Source: Aquila chrysaetos chrysaetos
Lineage: Eukaryota > Chordata > Aves > Accipitriformes > Accipitridae
DNA: 64,000 bases
NCBI RefSeq assembly: GCF_900496995.4
Contig: NC_044011.1
Coordinates: 7,100,041 to 7,164,040, forward strand
Direction: 5' to 3'
Part shown: piece by piece, positions 36,105 through 47,215 of the stretch
Numbering within the stretch: position 1 is the stretch's first letter
How the letters are laid out: the number at the start of each line of letters is the position of its first letter
The notes under the pieces: model-generated
What the model saw: only the letters and a program-made list of their open reading frames with translations
Database searches by the model: none
Told to the model about the DNA's origin: nothing
Position numbers and translations under genes: made by a program

Positions 36105-36840
36105 AGATCATTATGTTGCTCATATCTTCCACCAATTACCATCACAGGCAAAACAGTCCTAAGGCAGGGAAATTTACTTGGCTATCACTCCGTGACAACC
36201 ACTTGGTCTCAACTTTCTGTATTTTTGCTGTGGATTACATTCAGCCTGTTAACACAATGCTGGTAAGGTGATGGGCAGCATAGCACGTTGAAATGGTATG
36301 CATAACCGTTTTCTGTTACTTTACGCACAGCAGATTCTTTCTGCCACACTCGGCTTATTGGTTTTCTGCCAGTTTAGCAGGCAGAAGCATCTGTTCATAA
36401 TGTGCCTGATCCAAGAAGGCATATAGATGCACTTCAATCCATTCACAAGTGTCCATGCTCCAGCATGAGTAGCTCATGGGTCATAGTCCTTTCACAGGTT
36501 GTACATGTGGTAGTGTGGCTTACCAACAGATTGCTGTCCCTTCAGGACTCACGTGGTGTCCTCTCCCACCCTATCCCCACCAGAAGTATTTCTTCAGCCT
36601 GTATTGGCTGCTAGCTCCTATTTTATACATGTTTGACCAGGAACACCAGGTGCTTCTCTGAATGTGTAAAGTGTTGGTGTGCAATTCCCATGTCCCTGAC
36701 CCACATACACCTGGTTGTTTGCATTGGTTTCAGACCTGAGTGAAACAGATTTTGACTGGCACTTGGCAGTTCATTATCTCCTCCCACAGAGATCACCCTT
36801 GCAGACACCTTCTGATTAAACCAGTTTATGCCCATTAGAA
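36105..36840. other. Intergenic, nothing recognised
   Basis: There are no OR motifs, repeat ends or exon-like signals that I can support. It lies between two CR1 pieces and may include older unrecognised repeat sequence. Confidence 0.4.
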
Positions 36841-36844
36841 AGAC

Positions 36845-37640
36845 AGGTTGCTATTCAGAAGGATTTGGATGGGCCAGAGAAATGCTCTGAAAGATACCTT
36901 CTCAAGTTTAAAAAAGGCAAACACAAAGTCTTATATCTGGGATACAACACCACTATGTAACAATGCTGGCTTGGGGCACGGGGACTGCAGATAGATAGTC
37001 TCCAGCTTTGCAGAAAAAGATTTGTGTGTCCTAGTGCACAAGTTAGGCCTGTCATTACAGTGTGTCACTGCTGCAACTAAGGCCAACTGCATTCTGAGCT
37101 ATAATAGCGAGAGTAGTCAGCATGTCTAGGGAAGTGATCCTTCTCCTCTGTTTGACACTTGTGAGAGCCCATTGGAGTAATTTCCCCATTTTTGGCCTCC
37201 CCAGTACCTGAAAGACATGGGCTTATTGTGAGAAGTCCAATGAAGGACAAGCTAAGAGAAATTATTTTGTTCAGCCTTAAGAGGAGAGCTTATTGCTCTC
37301 TTCTTCTACCTAATAGAAGGGTGTAGAGAAGACTGATCCAGAATTTTCTCAAAGAAGTACAGTGTTAGGATGAGGAGCATAAGACACAAGTTGTACCATG
37401 ACAAACCCCAACTCAGGTTAAAAAAACACCTTTCTTTTATCAAGAGTGGACAGACATTGGAATAGGAGTTCAGAGAGGCTGTGACATTGCCACAGAGATA
37501 CTAAGAGATACTCTAAACTTGACTGGATAGGTCCCTGAGCATTTTGCTTTAAACAGGAGGCTGCACTGAAAACTTTCAGAGGTCCTTTAATCCTACATAA
37601 CTGTAATTTGCTGATTCTGTAGCTGTGAGCTGACAAATGG
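36845..37640 (+). mobile_element. Old, strongly decayed CR1 LINE
   Basis: The sequence follows the CR1 C-terminal and 3' region with many changes: a stretch decoding to FKKGKHKVLYLG near 36905, then AAGCCCATTGGAG-like and TTTTTGGCCTCCCCAGTACC segments, GGAGAGC..., and later GACTGGATAGGTCCCTGAGC. It is more diverged than the neighbouring CR1. No terminal ATTCTATGA tail is present. Confidence 0.65.
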
Positions 37641-38009
37641 GTTATTCTTACTAAAGTTCACATACCATTAATCAACAAAACTAATAAGCCAAAAACATAT
37701 TGATTAGCCAGGTTTTACCTGTTGACTAGTGATATGATCCTGGCATGTAACTCATAGTACTGTAGGGAGACACATAAAGTATTTGGGTTTATGGAGCTTA
37801 ACACAGAGGGACATTTGCTGAGCCTCTTGTGCTTGTGGGATTACCATCTATGGAATAAAATAAACCATGAACTTTTTAATTCATTCCCTTATGATACAAT
37901 CCCTGAATCTCCCAAATGATACTGTTCTTGTTTTCTTTTTTTCTTGATCCTGTTAGTAAACCTCACAGGTGCTTCAGAGAGAGGATCTGAGATTAACAGC
38001 TGGCACGGT

Positions 38010-38240
38010 GCAGTCCCCAGAAAATATAACAGAAGGAAGATTCAGAGGACAGAAAACTCTTTGTTCAGTATTTTCTCTCCTTGCTTTTCTCCACAGTTTA
38101 TGTCATAACTTGTCTGTGGAACTTCACCATCGTTGTCACAGTCATCAGCGACCCATGGCTTTACAACCCCATGTACTTTCTGCTGGCCAGCTTGGCCTTT
38201 CTAGATGTCAGTGACTCCTCAGCCAATGCTCCCAATTTAC
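38010..38240 (+). pseudogene. OR4-like olfactory receptor fragment (N-terminus to TM2)
   Basis: Homology starts near 38012 with PENITE, the usual glycosylated OR N-terminus, but without an ATG. It shifts frame around 38085 and continues with VYVITCLWNFTIVVTVIS (TM1), NPMYFLLASLAFLD and SDSSANAPNLL (TM2), ending near 38240. The conserved GN of TM1 reads WN. The closest relative here is the intact OR at 41864. Everything from TM3 on is missing; the following 1 kb has no OR homology. Confidence 0.85.
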
Positions 38241-41200
38241 TCATGATTACTTTCTCAGACTTGATGGGACAACAGGTGCAGCAACAGGCTTTAAGTGCCC
38301 TGACCTGCTTGTAACATCCTTCTTTGTAACCCTTCTCTGCTGTCTCTTATCTCATCTCCCCAAAGGTTCAGCTGCTTGTGTTCAAGGTCAGCACTGATAT
38401 AATGTGGTTTAACCTTGTATTAATTTGCTGTGAAACATCTAAGTTATGAGAAAGCCACGGGAAGCCTTATCTGGAAACTCTATTATGCCAATTGCTTCAG
38501 GACTTAAGTGTTTAAGCTTAGGTCCTCTTGTTTCTTGCCCTAGCTATGCTGCCTGTATGCTGTGCCTGGCATTGTATCTTGCTGGTTTTTACCTCACCTT
38601 GACTACTTGTGTTCCTGACTTAAATTTCAACCTCCTTCACTACTGTGGAATTGTCTAGCTGACACGGGAGTATCATGGCCTTGTTTTGTCCAAGAGCTGA
38701 GTAGCAGTGCAAGCAGAAGCTGAATGGAGTGAGCCATGGCAAAAAGGACAATGCGAACAAGATGTGAACAACCTTGGATCAACAAGTGACAATAGAACAA
38801 TATCTGAAACTGCTGGAATGATGTCATCATGGACTTTCTGACTGGTAGCCTGCACTGATATCTGCTGTAGTAAATATAGGAGGGTAACATTGCTGTGGCG
38901 TGCAGATGCAGGGCACCTGAGGAGGAAGTGTCATGTGTTGATACCAACCTGCCACCTAAGAACTCAGTCCTGAGACTGGCTGGAGAGTGTCATCTTCCCC
39001 TGGGCTTGACTATGCTGGCTCACTGGAAGGGTAATTTTGGCAAATCTCAGTTAATTGTGTGTTTGCATGTGTGTGCGAGTGTAAAACTTTCCCTCACGCA
39101 GCTTATCCTTTGCTTGGTCCACTTATCACGTTGAGCTTAGTGGTGTCATGTTCCCCGGCATCCCTTTCCCTCTGGCGATCACTGGGCTGTTGGCTGACTG
39201 GTTACTGTCAATGATTCTGCTCTGCTCTTTTTTTGTATGTACTGTGGGACTGCTGCCTTTGCTGGTGAGGTCAGCTCCTCCTGCCTGCCTCGCTGTTACT
39301 CTCAGCCCCTGGCTTGCCTTCCCTTGCAGAGCAGGCGACTATTCCTGCTTCCTGACATCTCTGTTTTCAGGGAACATAGCAGAAAAACCGTGACCAGCAA
39401 ATTAAACAAATATTGCTAGTCACGGCATCTGTGAGCAGAAGTTTGTTGTTTCAAATGAAAATCTAAATAGGATAATTTAGATTACTCTAAATTCTTTAAT
39501 GACACAACCATGGCACAAGCCCAAATCCCCTGGTAATCCCCGATCTGGTTTATCCTGTGGTTTCTCTCTGAATCGAACATCTGACTCTCCAGGAAAAGGG
39601 ATGAATACACAAAGAAGGAATGTCCCAAATTCAGGCTTTGTCCATGCCAGCCGTTCAGGCGAACTGAGTCAAACCAACTGACTCTGTAAACTTCAGCCCC
39701 TACAAAAGCAAGCAAGCAGCAGCAAGCAAGGCTTATTGTCCATAGCATAGGAGAATCTGTCATCTGATCAGTACAGACAGGAACTGAGGTAAAAATGAGA
39801 AAAACATTTTATGAGGAGAAGAAGAGTTCACAGGGTTTCTGAGAAAGTGTGGAAGGAGCATAAAGGATGCTTGGAGAAATGCATAATGCCTCACATTTTC
39901 AGATGGGAGAAACAAAGATTTCACATGTTTTGGGCAGGTAATTGGGACACACAGAGAAAATGGAATGGGCATGAGGACCTTCTGCCTTCTGGTGGGTTGG
40001 AAACAGACTTGGTAAATGGTGAAGTATACGAAGGGTCTGATATGCTGAGTCACTGAATTTAAGACAAAGAGAGAAATAGGGGCTAGAGTGCAGATCTCTG
40101 GAGTGAGACTGAATGGCAAAAGGAAGCAGAGAGAAGAGAGTCTGATGTGAAAATGAAAGCTCTGAGATGTGACATGGAGTCCTCACAGACACAGGGGGAA
40201 CAGGGTGAACTAGAGCAGGTAGGGCAGAATAGAAGCCTTTCTTGTCCTGGAATGAGCACTGGGCACATAAAGGCTGTCAAAAGTATTTCTGTGTAGGGTC
40301 AGGGAATAGAATACTGTTCACATATCTTAGATACCTACAGGATAGGAATCCAGTTATAAGCTAGCCTTTTGGGCTTCATTAGAGTCAGTAGTGAGGAACA
40401 GGCACTCCCATAGTTTGTCTCATCCTAGGGTATGTATCAAGATTAGGACTAATTGATAACATTCTGCAGCTGTCATTTCCTCAAGCTTTACTTCAACAGG
40501 ACTGCACAACTAGCTCACGTACAGAGATTTAGGATTCTGAGGGCTGAGGTCGAGAGAAGTGGAGTCCAGTGTACGTATCTAAAAGACATTGCAGGTGGGA
40601 TCCAGGCTCCTAAACAGAAATGCCTAGGGCATGCCATCTGAATTTGAGCTGCCATACCTCAAGGGCATGTGTCACCCATAAATCATGTATGTTGCCAACC
40701 CAGTATAAATGTCTTGGGTATTTTGGGACATCTGAAATTACTTTGAACATTTACTTTTAGAAAGACAGTCCCACTTTCATGATTGAGCTAATGATCGAGG
40801 TCTGCTTAGAACCAACAACAAGAACTGGACACACTCAGAGGATGATTGAATCTTAATTCAGGTATCCGAGATAAGTAGAATGAAGTGCCTATTCCTGTAT
40901 GAATGAAATGAACTTCAGTCTGCATATCCTGGGTTGTCTCTGAATGTAAAGTCCAGGGCACACTCCCCTGAAGGATGTGATGAAGAGCCCAGTGGGCCTC
41001 AGAACAGATAGTCTTTTCTCGTTCTTCAGATTGCTTGTCTCATGGTAGTGGAGAAAAATTCAAGAAACTGGGCATTTTTTTGCGTGCTGAAATGTTCTTT
41101 TTTTTTTTTTTTCTCAGATCACCTCTGACCTGAAACAGACATGCCTGCAAAGTAAAGAATGTGCAATACGTCCTGTTTCCCTTTGGCTAACACAGGAGTA

Positions 41201-41863
41201 GCACAGTAAACACTACTACATCATAAAATACGCTAAAGTATTTATTTTCTTAATGATTGTCAGAGCAGGAATCCCTTAGTGGCTATAGCAAAACCATTTT
41301 TGTTCAGACCTAGGAAGGTTCATATAGATTTCATAGTAACTTTGCTCCTAGCATCTACTTTGATGCTTAGACAGAATGATGTATGAGTGGCTTTTTTAAA
41401 TTTTGTTTTCTCTTTGGAGTCCTCTGTGGAGGAGAAGAATCAGGCAACTCTGAGACTGCAGACAAAGCAGTCCTATGTGGAATAAGGGCTCTTGATGTGT
41501 GAATGGAAAAAGGTAATATTAGAAATAAGTATTGTTGCACCAAGGAGGGGCCAAAGCCTGCATTACTGGGGAAACAGAAGCCTATTTGTGAAGACAGCAA
41601 CTAATTGTAAAGTTACACTGGATTTTAAGGGTATAGATGCAGAGGAGCCAAACTGAAGATCAAAGAAAACAGTTCCCAACACTGAGACTACCTCCACTGA
41701 ACAAAATTTCCAATGTTTAGTGCAGGGGTATAAGAAGGTTTCTAGGATGGGGGTTTCTGAGCCCAGGGAGGGGAAAGATAATCTCTTCTGGTGTTGAAAA
41801 GCTTGCTTACCTCAGTCTGCCCTCTACTTTGTTCCTCTCACAGACATGCTCAGATGGTAACGA
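38241..41863. other. Intergenic between OR fragment and OR4-like gene
   Basis: No gene was recognised. 38245-39400 starts exactly where OR homology stops and may be an inserted element, but I could not identify ends or family. A poly-T run lies at 41098-41113. Untranslated exons of the OR4-like gene may lie in the last few kb. Confidence 0.4.
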
Positions 41864-42811
41864 ATGGAGCCACAGAATGTAACCAATCCTGTGACGGAAT
41901 TTGTCCTCCTGGGCTTCAACCAGAGTCTTAAGGTTCAGCAAATCCTTTTCACTGTCTTCTTCATTGTCTACGTGATGACCTGCTTGGGAAACATTACCAT
42001 CCTCACTACTGTTATCACTGACTACCACTTACACACACCCATGTACTTCTTCCTGGCCAACTTAGCATTCACAGATATCACCGAATCATCAGTAAATACT
42101 CCCATTCTATTGTCAGGTCTCATCTCCCAGCACAAAACTGTTCCATTCAAGGAGTGCATCCTTCACATGTTTTTCTTCCACCTCATTGGTGGTGCTCATA
42201 TCTTCCTTCTTGCAGTGATGGCAGCTGATCGGTATGTGGCTATCCATAAGCCCTTGCAGTACTTGACAATAATGAACCGTGAGTTGTGTTTAGGTCTAGT
42301 GGCAGGGTCATGGGCAGGTGGATTCATTCACTCTGCAACACAGATTGCTCTGCTTCTCCCTTTGCCTTACTGTGGTCCTAACACCCTGGACAATTTCCAC
42401 TGTGATGTCCCACAAGTACTGAAAGTGGCCTGCATTGACACCTACCTGACGGAGCTGCTGATGGTCTCAAATGGTGGACTGCTCCTCGTAGTAATTTTTG
42501 TCTTGCTGCTCATTTCATACACTGTCATTTTAGTCAAGATAAGGAGGCAAGTCACCAAAGTAAAGCACAAAGCTTTGTCTACCTGCATAGCCCAGATAAT
42601 GGCAATAAGCATAACATTCATTCCAGGAATATTCATCTATGCTCGGCCCTTCAAGACATTTGAACTGGACAAAGTGGCCTCCATCTTCTTCACTGTGCTT
42701 GTTCCAGTGCTGAACCCCATGGTCTACACCCTAAGAAATACTGAAATGAAAAAGGCCATCAGGAGACTTGTTTCTAGGGTTCTGTTCTCAGGAGAAAAGG
42801 GAATAGCTTAG
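41864..42811 (+). CDS. Olfactory receptor, family 4-like, intact
   Basis: Class II odorant receptor of 315 residues in one exon. Hallmarks: N5-V-T glycosylation site, GN at 42-43, TPMYFFLANLAFTD (58-71), C98, C170, C180 and C190, ISYT (217-220), KALSTC at 236-241 and NPMVYTLRN (284-292). The DRY region reads MAADRY (119-124) rather than MAYDRY, a mild change that keeps D-R-Y. LDNFHCDVPQ...KVAC and TYLTELLMVSNGG are OR4 features, also seen in human OR4D5. A splice acceptor (TTCCTCTCACAG, AG at 41842-41843) lies 20 nt before the ATG. Local relatives are the fragments at 38010 and 46440. The exact orthologue is not assigned. Confidence 0.95.
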   Translation: MEPQNVTNPVTEFVLLGFNQSLKVQQILFTVFFIVYVMTCLGNITILTTVITDYHLHTPMYFFLANLAFTDITESSVNTPILLSGLISQHKTVPFKECILHMFFFHLIGGAHIFLLAVMAADRYVAIHKPLQYLTIMNRELCLGLVAGSWAGGFIHSATQIALLLPLPYCGPNTLDNFHCDVPQVLKVACIDTYLTELLMVSNGGLLLVVIFVLLLISYTVILVKIRRQVTKVKHKALSTCIAQIMAISITFIPGIFIYARPFKTFELDKVASIFFTVLVPVLNPMVYTLRNTEMKKAIRRLVSRVLFSGEKGIA

Positions 42812-45340
42812 CTCCCTGCTGAATGGTCACCCTTTTTATTTGTAACTATTGTAGCTTATCATTATTGAAATAACTGAACTTCCAGCAAAGACACTTAGAG
42901 ATGAGAAATTCTTTCTGGAGAACTAAGTCAGAGGAAATTCAGCTTAGGTCCCTTTACATTAAGTGCAGTTCCCATCAATACAGTCTGTGGAGTCTAGGGC
43001 AGGTTGCGTCCTGTTAACACTAAATAAGGTGTGCTGAATCTTCCCTGGAAATTCCCTTTTTGTTTTTTTCAGGAGTAAAGGGATCCTGCTGGCTTTTCAC
43101 TGGCATAATTTCTTTCTCTGTTACCATGTCTAATGCATAGTGGCTTGTCTTTTTGAAAACCAGTCACTTTACATCCTTGTCAGGTAAAAATCAATCTATG
43201 CTACAGAATGATTCTTCTTCAGCTCACTTAATTCTTATTGACACAACTCTAAGTTGCATGTACAGCCTACTTTTGATCATTTGGAATATAGTATTCGTAG
43301 CTTCACTGAGAAGTCTAGTGTCATAAGAGATTCTTCCCAGGTTTAAAAATGCATCTTCCTATGCTTTCTCCCTTGCCTATGAGGTGTTTGTTCCTCCTGC
43401 TTATTTGGTTTAGAGCCATATATATTTTTCTCCTTTCCATTTTTTCCCCAGCAATATTTTAGTAGTGTGTGATGACAGTCTTTCCTAAAGAATATCTATG
43501 CCTGTAACTTGTGCCATTAATAGTCACTTGAAATCCTTCCTTCATATACTGAATAATACTTCCATATTTGGATTACTTTAAGATACCCATGAATATTTTG
43601 ATGCTTACGAGTATATTGTGACTGATTATCTACCAAGTTTTTGTTTACAATGTACAGTTACACTCTAAAGGAGCAATTATTTCAATTTGACAGACAGTAT
43701 CTGTCTTATTTGTTCACACTTTGAATGTTATACTCCTTTAGACTGGGATTGTCTGTATCAGATTAATCACTATGGAAGAAGATAAGATCAGTTTTCTTAA
43801 ACCAAACGAGCATGCTATGAGGAGACATGCTTATGGTCTACAGGTTAAGGAATGTGAGGGTTTTAGGGTCACAGAAAAGTTCTGGAAGCCTGCAGCTCCC
43901 TGAGATATTGTCAGGCTGCTGGGATGAGTTGGTACGAGACAGCTATTGCAGAGAGATACCTGTAAGTCACTGAGTTGACTGAAACCAACCCTGTAATTAA
44001 GAAGTACAATGAGAAGGACAGAAATTTTTTTTGTAAAAAAATATTTTTTGATCATTGCTTTTCTACCTTAGGTAACCACTCTGAGGCATCTTTACTTCAA
44101 AAGTTAGTTCTTCTAATTTATATTTCAGTAAAAACTAACTCTGGAAGTTTTAAAGATTTTGATCTTTAGGGAGTAACCACAAGTAATATATATTTGAACA
44201 TATCCACCAAAAAAAAAAGCGCTTTTATTTTATTTAGGTTCCACCACATCAACTAGACTCACCAAGACATTTTGGGTGAATATATCTTATTTATGGTCTC
44301 TGTGTCATCTTGACAGTATATGAGGCAATAAGGATGCATGAAGATGTGTACTTCTGAATTAACTCCCTACATTGCCATTATAATCAAGGGCATTACTGGG
44401 TTTTCCTTCAGTAGCTTTAAGATAGGTGTTTAGTGTCACCTGAGGTACTCCAAAGACTGTGAGATGTCCAGGTGTGAGACAACACTTAAAAGAGATCTGC
44501 AACCTTCTGAACTAGCAGCTGAAGACTAGGCTGAAGGTTTGTAAGCTGTCAAATGAATCAAGCCAATGAGTGCTACTCAATGTGATCACTGTATTTGAAT
44601 TCCCACTTTTTGTTACAAAATTATAGTTGTTTCTCTTTTGTATTAGAAAAGAATGTTCAAAAATATGTACAAACAAAGAAGTCGAAGGCTGCTGTTAGAT
44701 CTTTCTTAGTCTTTTCTTTGATGACAAACCCAAGTCCTTTAATCTCTCCTCAGAGGTCATGCGATCTAGAACTGGGGCAATTTCAGTAGACCTTTGCAGT
44801 TATTTACTAGATTATTTTTTTTTAATTATTAAATGGCAGGTTAGACACATACTTCATGTATAAATATCTACCTTTAAGCACAGAAATTAAAGAGGATTCC
44901 GTTGTGCAAGCATAGATATCTCAGTTTCATTTCAGAGGCGTCAAGGTATCCCAAACAGCCACACAGCGTTGGCAAATCTGATACAAAGTCTGCTAGAGAC
45001 TCACTTCTATCTTGCTGAAGATTAGGAAAGATAATCTACAGTGCCTAAAATGACATGCTAAGTCATGCTAAGACAATATCTCACTCATACCGACATTTCA
45101 GACACTGTTGAATGCTCTATCTGTCCTTGGGCTGTCAGTCTGTTTGAACAAGAGGACTCCCACAGGTCTTCTGCCACATCAGCCGGGGCTAATTGGACTA
45201 CTTTGATATTCCAAGGGTACCTCAAAGAGATTAAGGCACTTATGTATAGGCAATTGAATCTTATCCTAAATGTCTCAATCTAGAGTTAAAATCCACACAT
45301 AAATTTAAATAATCTCTCCTGCTGTCCTCCACCTTGCACT
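42812..45340. other. AT-rich 3' flank, nothing recognised
   Basis: No gene or named repeat is visible. Short A- and T-runs occur near 44025-44050, 44208-44218 and 44813-44825. Open frames are all shorter than about 75 codons. Confidence 0.45.
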
Positions 45341-45341
45341 G

Positions 45342-45405
45342 TGTCTGGTTGGGATGGAGCTAATTTTTTTTCATGGCAGCTTGTATGGTGCTGTGTTTTG
45401 GGAAG
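45342..45405 (+). mobile_element. LTR start fragment, plus orientation
   Basis: TGTCTGGTTGGGATGGAGC and the following TTGTATGGTGCTGTGTTTTG match the first about 60 bp of the common avian LTR seen on minus at 34837. Homology stops near 45403. Together with the minus-oriented LTR to the right it forms an inverted repeat. Confidence 0.6.
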
Positions 45406-45409
45406 GCAA

Positions 45410-45850
45410 AAATGAGGAAAAACACTTGGGTTGAGATAGGTACAGTTTAATAAGTGAAGGAAAAAAAAAGAAAATGACGCAAAATGACAAGTGACGCAAA
45501 AGCAGTCTCTCACCACCAGCAGACCAATGCCCAGCCACTCTCAGAGCAATGGCTACTCTGGAAAAACTCCCTCCAGTTTTATTGCTGAGCATAATATCAT
45601 ATAGCACGGGATATCCCTTTGGACAATTTGGGTCAGCTGTCCTGGCTGTGTCTCTTCCCAACCTCTTACCCACCCCAAGCTTACTTGTGGTTGGGGGGCA
45701 GCATGAGAAAGAGAAAAGGCCTTGATGCTGTGTAAGCACTGGTCAGCAATAACTATAACATATGTGTGTTATAAATGATGTTTTGGTCACCAGTCTAAAA
45801 CACAGCACCATAGGGGTTGCTATGAGGAATGTTAACTCCATCCCAACCAC
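45410..45850 (-). mobile_element. Degraded LTR, minus strand, same family as 33640-34837
   Basis: On plus, GATATCCCTTTGGACAATTT and GGGTCAGCTGTCCTGGCTGT, then AGCACTGGTCAGCAATAACT, and finally the reversed start (GTTAACTCCATCCCAACC) trace the family from inside to its beginning near 45850. The reversed R region (GGTTGAGATAGGTACAGTTT) is at about 45428. It is more diverged than the copy at 34 kb. Confidence 0.7.
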
Positions 45851-45948
45851 ACCTAATGCAAGCCTGCAGTCTTAACTCTTGAGAAGAAGTTTGTGTTTTG
45901 AAGCAACAATTATGTTTTTATATTTTATTAGTAAATTGAAATTCAGTA

Positions 45949-46045
45949 GAAAGAAGGAAAGAAAGAAAAAAAGAAAGAAAGAAAGAAAGAAAAGAAAGAG
46001 GGGAGCAGAAGAAGGGAGGGAGGAAGGGAGGAAGGAAGGACAGAA
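45949..46045 (+). repeat. GAAA/GGAA microsatellite
   Basis: GAAA repeats run to about 46000, followed by GGGAGGAA/GGAA-type repeats to 46045. The array abuts the broken end of the OR pseudogene at 46051. Confidence 0.95.
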
Positions 46046-46050
46046 GCAGA

Positions 46051-46440
46051 TGGTTTATGGAGAGCCACATACCGATACAGAGCCATGACTCTGAGGAGGA
46101 TAGCCACAGCACCTACTGTGAAATGGAAGAAAAATATCTGTGTAATGCGTCCCCAAAAACTAATGGTCTTACCCTCAGACAGGAGGTCCCATAGTATCTT
46201 GGGAAGAGTCACTGAGGATTCACTGAGGTCTATGAAGGCTAAATTTCCCAACAAAAAGTACATAGGTTTGTGGAGCTGTTGATCTGTGATTACTGTGGTG
46301 ATAATGGTGACATTTCGAAGCCAAGCCATTGAGTAGATTATGAGGAAATTTGTAAAGAGACTATACTGCAGCATGGCACTTTCAGTAAAACCAACACGGA
46401 AAAATTTTTTCACAGTGGTGGCAGAATTCTCCTGCTCCAG
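46051..46440 (-). pseudogene. OR4-like olfactory receptor pseudogene, truncated after TM3
   Basis: Read on the minus strand from 46440, the N-terminus LEQENSATTV aligns with MEPQNVTNPV of the intact gene at 41864, but the start codon is CTG. It continues with IIYSMAWLRNVTIITTVITD (TM1), KPMYFLLGNLAFID and SESSVTLPK (TM2), and TQIFFFHF to MALYRYVALHKP (TM3). GN is changed to RN and MAYDRY to MALYRY. Homology ends at HKP (46051), replaced by the microsatellite; TM4-TM7 are missing. A splice-acceptor-like TGCAG precedes the start. Confidence 0.88.
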
Positions 46441-47151
46441 TGGTACCCTGCAGCATGCAATCAACAGAAATAACACTGGGTGAACTAGTTATTACCCATT
46501 GACATTTTTATTCAGAAAAGATTACTTGATCTTCTATTGTTATTCATCAAATATGATAGGCCATTGAATTTCTTCAGCTCATTTTCTTGCATAACAGTTT
46601 GTGCCTGTAGAAATCCTCTTTGCACAGTCTTCCAGTATGTACTTGAAAACAGTCAACCATAAGATTACTCTCATCTGACTCTAAACAGGAGGATTCAGTT
46701 CAGAATTTCTACACCTAAATTTACATGTCTGCACTCTACATGTCTTCATGTAAGTTATGCTTCTAATCTTTCATTATAGTCAAAAGAGATGAGCATAATT
46801 TGACTAAATGTAGGTGCCCAGTACCATTTTTGATGTCCATGCATAATCTTTCTGTAGTCACAGAGCTGAGAGATGTGACACAACTTCTATGGAAAACCTT
46901 TGTATCATGCTCTTCCGGAGCAGCAGCTGGAGACAGTTGGCATGTACCACCACAAAATCTCATATGGCATTACACATCTGTGTTTAGTCAGATGAATCCC
47001 ATTCTAGGGATTTATCAATAAAGTCAAGCAAAGACTTGATCTTGGTAATGCTTTCCCTAAAATAAACCACATTGTCTCAGTTGTCCATGTTCCAGCAAAT
47101 ATTCAGTCTATGGAATGGATTCAACTGGAATTTCCATAGAGATGTCCTATA

Positions 47152-47215
47152 TCTTCCTTCCTTCCTTCCCTCCCTCCTTCCTTCCTTCTTTCCTTTCTTC
47201 CTTCCTTCCTTCCTC
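47152..47215 (+). repeat. TTCC microsatellite
   Basis: CTTCCTTCCTTCCCTCC-type repeats, slightly interrupted. On the minus strand this is GGAA, i.e. inverted relative to the array at 45949-46045. Confidence 0.95.
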
